Positions 34,097-39,731 of a DNA stretch of 39,731 nucleotides are shown in pieces (the first letter of the stretch is position 1; each line of letters begins with the position of its first letter). The stretch is from assembly GCA_039714495.1 (NCBI GenBank), contig JBDLJD010000023.1, positions 1 to 39,731 on the forward strand. The letters run 5' to 3'. This DNA is from JAJDNW01 sp039714495 (GTDB taxonomy: Bacteria; Desulfobacterota; Desulfobacteria; Desulfobacterales; B30-G6). The position numbers and the translations under genes are program-made. The notes under the pieces are model-generated. The model saw only the letters and a program-made list of their open reading frames with translations. It had not been told where the DNA came from and did not search any database.

Positions 34097-34534
34097 ATGT
34101 TTCACAATATTTTAGTTCCGCTGGATGGTTCGGAAAATGCTTACAAAACCTTAGAGTATGCCGCCAACCTATCTAAAAAGTATGATTCACAAATCAATGT
34201 CTTATCGGTCTTTAGACACCATAGCTATATCGAAAAGTCGATCTCTATGGTTAGGCCCCGTGAGCCCGAAAACCTAGATGATGTACTAAGCGCGTATGCT
34301 AAAGAAGTCGTGGCCCAAGGTAAAACCATACTACAAGAACAGGGGGTTAAAAAAGTCAGAGGTTTCATCAAAATGGGTACGGCTAGTAAAAAGATCTTAG
34401 AGTTTGCCAAAAAACACCAAATAGATCTGATCATCATCGGTTCACAAGGAAACGGGGATCTAAAAGGATATCTTTTAGGCGGGGTGTCGCACAAGGTGAC
34501 GGGCCTTGCCAAATGCCCGGTTATGGTTATCTAA
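34097..34534 (+). CDS. teaD: Universal stress protein, TeaD-like
   Basis: A 145-residue UspA-fold protein beginning FHNILVPLDGSENAYKTLEY and ending with the ATP-binding signature IIGSQGNGDLKGYLLGGVS (G-x2-G-x9-G pattern). In the Halomonas Tea system the fourth gene, teaD, encodes an ATP-binding Usp protein that dampens ectoine uptake. The same order A, B, C, D is seen here, so a regulatory role on the TRAP transporter is likely. It starts nine bases after the permease stop with AAAGGAAAG as ribosome site. Confidence 0.88.
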   Translation: MFHNILVPLDGSENAYKTLEYAANLSKKYDSQINVLSVFRHHSYIEKSISMVRPREPENLDDVLSAYAKEVVAQGKTILQEQGVKKVRGFIKMGTASKKILEFAKKHQIDLIIIGSQGNGDLKGYLLGGVSHKVTGLAKCPVMVI

Positions 34535-34548
34535 ATGCGGTTTTACCC

Positions 34549-35586
34549 ATGACACAGCTGCCGAAACTCCATGATGTGTATCGCACCCATGCCCGCATCA
34601 AGCCCCTCATCTTTGAGACCCCGCTTTTGACATCTGTCGAATTGGCAGACAAAACAGGCGCCCACACCGATGTATTGCTGGTCCAATTGTCCGGCGGCGG
34701 TTTGCTGGCGGGAATGGCCATGGCTGCCAAATCCATCAATCCTGGTATTCATATCGTGGGCGTCTCCCTCGAGCAGTCGCCGGCCATGCTGGAAAGCTTG
34801 AAAGCCGGCACACCCATACAAGTGGAGGAAAAAGACTCCATCGCCGATTCACTGTTGGGGGGTATCGGCCTTGACAATCGATACACGCTGCCCATGGTGG
34901 AAAAATATGTTGATGAGCATGTTTTGGTTTCTGAAGAAGGAATCAAAGACGCTATGTTTTATCTTTTTGAAAAACACCGTCTGATTGCCGAAGGCGCCGC
35001 CGCCGTGGGTGTCGGCGTACTGATGCACCGGAAAATTGATGTGAAAGACAAAAAAGTGGTTACCTTGCTTTCCGGAAGCAGTATTCTAACCGAAAAAGAG
35101 CTCCGGCAGGCCATTTGTGTAGACAGCGAGGCGGTTGCCGCCATTGAAGCCGGATTTTCAGCCCTGGCCGAGGACAAGGCTACCATGCCCCCCATCATGC
35201 ACATTGAAGTGCCGGAACACCAGGGGGATGTAGACATTAAGGCCGCATACGTTCAGGGACTCGATCACCTGGCAGTCAAGGTGGGCGCTGGGTTTTTCAA
35301 TAACCATAAAATTGGTTTGCCTAACAGCCCGGCTATGATGGTCGCGATCAGTGCCCGCACCGGTTTTGTGGAGGCCGTGCTACTGGATAACGCCTATCTC
35401 ACCGATGTGCGTACCGGTGCAGCCGGTGCAGTGGCCGCCAAGTATCTGGCACCTGAAGATATCAAGATAGCCGGTGTCGTAGGTGCCGGCGCCCAAGGGC
35501 GCTACCAGATCGAAGGGCTACGGTGCGTTCGGAAATTTGATCAGCTACTGGCTTTTGATCTAGACAGGCGCTTCGGTTCTCATTAA
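34549..35586 (+). pseudogene. In-frame fusion of EutB and EutC fragments (decayed hydroxyectoine genes)
   Basis: One open frame of 345 codons made of three pieces. The first ~38 residues (LHDVYRTHARIKPLIFETPL) are the start of a threonine-dehydratase-like EutB. The next part (TDVLLVQLSGGGLLAGMA to KKVVTLLSGSSI) is the EutB C-terminal half. The roughly 120-130 residues between, including the PLP lysine and the substrate loop, are missing. The frame then passes directly into the start of a EutC-like ornithine-cyclodeaminase homologue (LTEKELRQAICVDSEAVAAI), which ends soon after its GVVGAGAQG nucleotide motif, about half-length. Activity of either enzyme is very unlikely. The ribosome site is poor. 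GC content rises sharply again here. Confidence 0.75.
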
Positions 35587-35718
35587 CCCAAAGGCATGGT
35601 AAGTAATAGATAATGTATTGACAAGATATAGAAATCAACACCGCTGAAAGGAGCTATTCGACAGTTGATTGGAAAAAGACGGCACGATCAAGTGCCAAAG
35701 GAATGCATGGAAGTTATT

Positions 35719-35760
35719 AAAAAAAACAGGGGTTTTATCCCAAGGGAGAATCCAACCCCT
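35719..35760. terminator. Probable bidirectional terminator between convergent genes
   Basis: AGGGGTT (35728-35734) pairs with AACCCCT (35754-35760). On the minus strand the stem is followed by a run of eight T (A tract at 35719-35726), and on the plus strand by TTTCTTT. It overlaps the end of the MttB coding sequence and separates it from the eutBC remnant. Confidence 0.55.
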
Positions 35761-37174
35761 TTTCTTTGGCTGCCATTGATAAAATAGTCTCAATTTCCCG
35801 ATTTTCATGGGGCGATAATATCGTTGGGTCATGTTTTTGTAGCAGTGTATTTACGTATTCCAAGCCACGATCCATAAGGTTTTTATTTTTCATCTGAATC
35901 CAAACCTCGTAATTTTCCCGGGATGATATCCAGGGGATATAATGCTCACTGCGAAGATGGACCAAGGTGTGATCATGGGCGAGAAAATTATTGGGAAAAT
36001 GTCCCGTGTCTCTGATAACAGTCAGGTCATCATCCAGGTTCCCAAAGGCGGTGCCTTGTAAATAGCGGCCAGCGATATTGCACATTTCTGCATCCACTAT
36101 CACTTGTGCATCAGACCAAATGGTATGATTTTCTATCATTCCGGCGCCCCAGATGAGGTTTATTCCTGACATAGCAGCCATTAGCCACTGCATCATCTTT
36201 TCATAGCCTGCTTGCTGGTCATAGGTTTTGGCATCCGTATTCGGACCCCAGATCATACTTCCGAGTCCGTAATGGCGGCTGAGCTGGGCGGAAGCCACGT
36301 TTAAAAGGGATAATTCCATGCTGCCCGAAGATAGGGTTCCCAGGCGCATATCCATGGGTAGTGTGAAACAGCTGTATATGACCCCCAATCCCGGCTGTAA
36401 AAGTTGGGATAGGGTCAGCATCGCTAAAACTTCGCTGTTCATGACAATGGCCGCGCCGCTTAGTGTTACCGGTGCAGTGGAGCCAGGGCTTGCCATGGAT
36501 TGAAGCGTTACCGGGCGGTGGTTGCTGGCGGCGATGTAAAGCGCATCGATCTGTTCTGCGCTCCACATCAGTGGTGACGAAGAAGATAAAGGAATAATCA
36601 CATCCTGCCCGGTGACTTCCGCCATACGTACGCCCCATTTTACGCTGTCTTCCATGGCACCTAAACAGAAAATTTTCCCGCTGTTGCGGCAGCATACGGC
36701 ATAGTTCCATACCAAATTAATTTCAGAGGGTCTATCGGATATGAATCCAAGCCCTGTATTGACTCCGGACATGATTTCCAGCGCATCCGTCAGGCATGCC
36801 GTTCTGATGGCGTCCTCTACTTTGCCCGGTCGGAGTTTTTCCGATGCTACATCCATGATTTGCATCCCGCTGCAGGGGCCGAATTGTACGATGTCACGAT
36901 TAAAAAGAACTTCATTTTGGCCGTCACGGCCCATCAAGCTTATATCTGCCGGGCACTGCGAAATCGACTTTTCCACCAGCCAACTCGGGATTTTAACCAG
37001 CGAGGTATCGTGATTCACCTCACACCCGTTGTCCGCCATGATTTTCAGGGCTTTCTTATCTTCGAACCGTATCCCGACTTCTTCCAGCACTTGCAAGGAT
37101 TTGTTGTGGATATTCAGTATTTCAGTATCGGACAATAGGTTTAAGGGATTTCGGCATTTGTATTGTCTTGACAT
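35735..37174 (-). CDS. MttB-family corrinoid methyltransferase, non-pyrrolysine
   Basis: A 479-residue MttB-superfamily protein without internal UAG. Compared with the UAG-containing MttB at 19307, the shared pattern is LLSDTEILNIHNKSLQVLEE, then the region WGPNTDAKTYDQQAGYEK, where Asn312 (codon at 36239-36241) stands at the pyrrolysine position. It is closer in layout to the Pyl form than the MttB at 10548, having GINLIWGAGMIE and FLAHDHTLVHLR. The substrate is unknown, probably a quaternary amine. The start at 37174 is set by AAGGAG eight bases upstream; the frame is open further out. It is the last gene of a minus-strand operon with AOR. Confidence 0.9.
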   Translation of the reverse strand: MSRQYKCRNPLNLLSDTEILNIHNKSLQVLEEVGIRFEDKKALKIMADNGCEVNHDTSLVKIPSWLVEKSISQCPADISLMGRDGQNEVLFNRDIVQFGPCSGMQIMDVASEKLRPGKVEDAIRTACLTDALEIMSGVNTGLGFISDRPSEINLVWNYAVCCRNSGKIFCLGAMEDSVKWGVRMAEVTGQDVIIPLSSSSPLMWSAEQIDALYIAASNHRPVTLQSMASPGSTAPVTLSGAAIVMNSEVLAMLTLSQLLQPGLGVIYSCFTLPMDMRLGTLSSGSMELSLLNVASAQLSRHYGLGSMIWGPNTDAKTYDQQAGYEKMMQWLMAAMSGINLIWGAGMIENHTIWSDAQVIVDAEMCNIAGRYLQGTAFGNLDDDLTVIRDTGHFPNNFLAHDHTLVHLRSEHYIPWISSRENYEVWIQMKNKNLMDRGLEYVNTLLQKHDPTILSPHENREIETILSMAAKEKGLDSPLG

Positions 37175-37237
37175 ACCATAGTCTCCTTGTTTAGATTGTT
37201 CCTGCCACAACATATTTAACCATTTGATTTTTATAGC

Positions 37238-39094
37238 TTACTTCCTACTCAAGCCCAGTCTGTCAAGCGTCTCCGGTGTGGGCACGCCATTGTCGTTCCA
37301 TCCCATGGCCCGATAAAAATCGGCGATCATGGGCTCCAAATCGAGCTTGGCTCCCTTAGCCGGCCCCTCGGAAATAGGTTCATTGGTGAATTTTTCAGGC
37401 AGATTGTCCATTACGCGCGTGGCGCCGTGACGCAGGTTGAAGCATTTTTCCATAGTGACGATCCGTTCCCCGATTCGGGTTAAATCCTGTATGGACATCT
37501 CGATACCGGCGATGGATCGTACCAGTTCAGCCTCCATCTCAAGATCAAAATGGTTGGCTATGGAAAGCGCGGCCACTTTGCACAGGCCGATGGAATCGAC
37601 GACGGCACTGACGATCATGCAAAAGCGGACCATAGCGCCCTTGCCTTCGGTGGCGGTAAACTCCACCGCTTTACGGCTGCCAAACTCCTTTTCGGCACGC
37701 TCTGGGCTGTAACGAAATTCCGGGATCGGATAAACGCTGGTAAAATCCCCCCCGCGCAGGGAGACGGCATAGGATAGGGCGGTGCCTGAAAGCCCGCGCG
37801 GATCACAGCCGTAGATTTCCACACCTTTGACATGAAAGGCATATTGTTCAGCCCCTTTGCCGATGATCTCGGCCGCCTGTTTAACCCCTTTGGCCAACAC
37901 GCCGCCAAAGCCCTCTTTTTGGACCATGCGATGCATAAGCGTTTCCATGGCCCGGGCATTGCCCCACTCCAGGGCCAGCCCGTCGGTCTCCCGGGTGGTA
38001 ATAATACTTTTCTCGAAAAGGTTCATGGCAAAAGCGATGATCGAACCCGTTGAGATGGTATCCATGCCAAGCATGTTGCACAGGTTCGAGAGATAGAGAA
38101 GTTCGTCGGGATCGGTGAGGCCGCACAATGAACCCATGTTGATGGCCGTTTCGTATTCGGGACGACCACCGGAAAACCCCTGATGCCTCCCCTTGTCGAT
38201 CTGAATTTCGGCTTTGCAGTGCACCGGACATTTATGGCAGCTGATATGTTTCTTAACGTAGCGCTGCAAATGCCGCCCGTCGATCCGGTCCGCATTTTCG
38301 GTCTGCATCTGCTGGTAGTTTCGTGTACCCATCAGCCCCATCTCGTTTAGCTCGACAATGTCTCCGGCGCTGCCCAATTGGGACCAATCCCGGTAGCGGG
38401 AAGGGATGGTTTTTTGGATACTTTGGATATAACGTTTGACCAGCGCCCTGGTTTCGGTTGAGACGGGTTCCGACACCTTGATCGTTTCGATAGTGATCGC
38501 CTTGAGTCCCTTGGCACCCATGACCGCACCCAATCCGTTGCGGCCGGCCGCGTGATCAATTCCAGCCATGATGCAGGCAAAGGGCAACCTGTTTTCCCCG
38601 GCCGGGCCGATCACCAGGGTTTCGGCTTTTTTATCGTTTAGCTCATCCTGGAGCTTGTGCATGGTCTCGCGTGTGTCCATACCCCAAAGATGATCGGCCG
38701 GAAGCAGGCGGGGGCCCTCAGCAGTCAAGTGAAGCCAGATTGGGTTCACTGCCTGGCCGCGCAAAATAATACCGCGGATATTCAACGCATGCATACGGGC
38801 GCCAAAAAAACCGCCCACACTGGAACTGCCCATGAGGCCGGACTGGGGCGATCGGGCGCAGATATGCAGCCGTGAAGAACATGGCGCGGCAGTACCGGTC
38901 AGCAACCCGGGGCTCAGAACCAGCAGGTTCTCCGGCCCCAAGGGGTCGGTGCCGGGACCCACTTCCCGAAAAAGAGTTGTCACATTGAAGCCGAAGCCGC
39001 CCAAGTGATCCAAGACCATTGAAGTTGTGAATGGCTTGTATCGGATCGTTTCGCTGCTCAGGTCGATATCGATTATTTGACCCGATATGCCCAT
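37238..39094 (-). CDS. Aldehyde:ferredoxin oxidoreductase (tungsten-type, AOR family)
   Basis: A 618-residue AOR-family enzyme of normal length. The N-terminal domain opens with GQIIDIDLSSETIRYKPF. SCHKCPVHCKAE near residue 285 gives the CX2CX3C part of the [4Fe-4S] site, with a late cysteine in DSIGLCKVAA. Pterin-contact signatures include AAGRNGLGAVMGAKGLKAI and GCDPRGLSGTALSYA. It would oxidise aldehydes to acids with ferredoxin. Its position between a PrpD-like gene and an MttB suggests it removes an aldehyde formed when the methylated substrate is dismantled (inference). AGGAGATCTT precedes the start. Confidence 0.92.
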   Translation of the reverse strand: MGISGQIIDIDLSSETIRYKPFTTSMVLDHLGGFGFNVTTLFREVGPGTDPLGPENLLVLSPGLLTGTAAPCSSRLHICARSPQSGLMGSSSVGGFFGARMHALNIRGIILRGQAVNPIWLHLTAEGPRLLPADHLWGMDTRETMHKLQDELNDKKAETLVIGPAGENRLPFACIMAGIDHAAGRNGLGAVMGAKGLKAITIETIKVSEPVSTETRALVKRYIQSIQKTIPSRYRDWSQLGSAGDIVELNEMGLMGTRNYQQMQTENADRIDGRHLQRYVKKHISCHKCPVHCKAEIQIDKGRHQGFSGGRPEYETAINMGSLCGLTDPDELLYLSNLCNMLGMDTISTGSIIAFAMNLFEKSIITTRETDGLALEWGNARAMETLMHRMVQKEGFGGVLAKGVKQAAEIIGKGAEQYAFHVKGVEIYGCDPRGLSGTALSYAVSLRGGDFTSVYPIPEFRYSPERAEKEFGSRKAVEFTATEGKGAMVRFCMIVSAVVDSIGLCKVAALSIANHFDLEMEAELVRSIAGIEMSIQDLTRIGERIVTMEKCFNLRHGATRVMDNLPEKFTNEPISEGPAKGAKLDLEPMIADFYRAMGWNDNGVPTPETLDRLGLSRK

Positions 39095-39164
39095 AAGATC
39101 TCCTGTCTATGATTTGTGATTAGCAATTTAATGAGAACTGTTTTTATCCCCAAAAGAGCATAAA

Positions 39165-39731
39165 TTATAAATATTTTAAACCACCAATGCATAAACGGAT
39201 CAATTCGGTGACATCCGCTGCCGTGTCCAGGTGATCCACGGCGTCGATAACGCCGTCGATCTGGTCCGGGCTAAGAATCCCATGTGTAAAACGGGCAAAT
39301 TTGGCCTGGATGTCTGTGTAGCGCCACAGGTCGGCGAATGGACCCAGATCATCGCCGATACGTCCGCTCTCCAAAACGATGAGGTCGGAAACAAACCAAT
39401 GGTTATCCCCGGTGGTGATTTCTACGATACAGGGCCAACGGCCAAATTCCTTCACTGCCTCTACTTCTGGATCTTCGACCAATTCGATTTTATCCAGCAG
39501 TTCGAGGATGGCCGTGTCGTCAAATCGATGGGCCAGCATCTGATCCGGTCCAAGCTCTCCTTCCAGCAGGTAGGCAGCCAGAGGCCAGCCTACGCTGAAC
39601 TGGGCCTCTTCTTCAGTTCGGGGGCGGCAAATACCAAGGCGCACCATTTCATGAAATCCGCGTATTTTAATGTGCGCAATATCGCCGACCGAAATATTGT
39701 TGGCCCGCATCAGGTCCGCACAGGCCATCAG
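39165..39731 (-). CDS. MmgE/PrpD-family protein, C-terminal part
   Basis: Partial: 188 codons ending at a stop at 39165; the N-terminal part lies beyond the right edge (family members are about 450 residues). The segment EAQFSVGWPLAAYLLEGELG, then PDQMLAHRFDDTAILELLDK, resembles the C-terminal domain of MmgE/PrpD proteins (2-methylcitrate dehydratase relatives, also aconitate/itaconate-type enzymes), as does the VEITTGDNHWFVSD beta-hairpin region. The ATG at 39728 visible at the edge is probably internal. AOR starts 70 bases downstream, so they are likely co-transcribed. Confidence 0.8.
   Translation of the reverse strand: MMACADLMRANNISVGDIAHIKIRGFHEMVRLGICRPRTEEEAQFSVGWPLAAYLLEGELGPDQMLAHRFDDTAILELLDKIELVEDPEVEAVKEFGRWPCIVEITTGDNHWFVSDLIVLESGRIGDDLGPFADLWRYTDIQAKFARFTHGILSPDQIDGVIDAVDHLDTAADVTELIRLCIGGLKYL

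Noticed and set aside
35664..35777. A 37-codon plus-strand frame with TTG start and an upstream AAAGGAG
   Set aside because: It runs antisense into the end of the MttB gene and through the terminator, and shows no recognisable protein.

Overview
The window looks like the chromosome of an anaerobic, probably marine, sulfate-reducer-type deltaproteobacterium (Desulfobacterota). This is inferred from gene content: several MttB-family corrinoid methyltransferases, one of them with an in-frame UAG at the pyrrolysine position; a tungsten-type aldehyde:ferredoxin oxidoreductase; a stand-alone B12-methionine-synthase activation domain; and transport and catabolic genes for osmolyte-like compounds. 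No rRNA, tRNA or CRISPR was found, and neither the pyrrolysine machinery (pylT/S/B/C/D) nor a corrinoid protein gene lies inside the window. LAYOUT. (1) 1-2300, minus strand: a DUF2148-like protein (cut by the edge), a CaiC-like acyl-CoA ligase and an SCP2 protein form an operon behind a consensus sigma-54 promoter (2430-2445). Two tandem 22-bp repeats (2514-2557) lie upstream, between this operon and a divergent 914-residue sigma-54 activator (2706-5450). (2) 5476-8591: an AT-rich stretch with a broken IS5-type transposase remnant, a dispersed 120-bp repeat, a small hypothetical gene, an HU/IHF gene overlapping a B12-activation-domain gene, and an IclR regulator. (3) 8882-22447, plus strand: a long apparent operon encoding RidA, a threonine-synthase-like lyase, MttB (no UAG), two tandem histidinol-dehydrogenase/HpsN-like enzymes, a DegT aminotransferase, a Tau/NitT-type ABC importer, MttB with UAG at codon 328, and a Tat-exported family-5 binding protein. 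It starts at a TATAAT box beside a 17-bp palindrome and ends at a strong intrinsic terminator (22485-22531). (4) 22532-23419: a gene-poor stretch with the second 120-bp repeat copy, GTTTCA inverted repeats and a Fic-protein remnant. (5) 23420-35586, plus strand: IclR, PanB-like, an unrecognised TIM-barrel-like protein, a class I aminotransferase, a DoeA-like M24 hydrolase, an Asp/Glu racemase-like protein and an M20 amidohydrolase. These are followed by an AT-richer TeaABCD-type TRAP system and an in-frame EutB/EutC deletion fusion that is almost certainly non-functional. (6) 35735-39731, minus strand: an MmgE/PrpD-like protein (cut by the edge), AOR and a third MttB. HOW IT FITS. The common theme is uptake and dismantling of small nitrogenous osmolytes. 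MttB proteins would pass methyl groups from methylated amines to corrinoid proteins; the ligase, HisD-like, aminotransferase and hydrolase genes would process the carbon skeleton; and the Tea/DoeA/Eut genes point to ectoine or hydroxyectoine. Substrates are inferred, not shown. The UAG-containing mttB, the RidA-to-MttB operon of unknown substrate, and the Tea cassette beside the eutBC scar are the most notable items.
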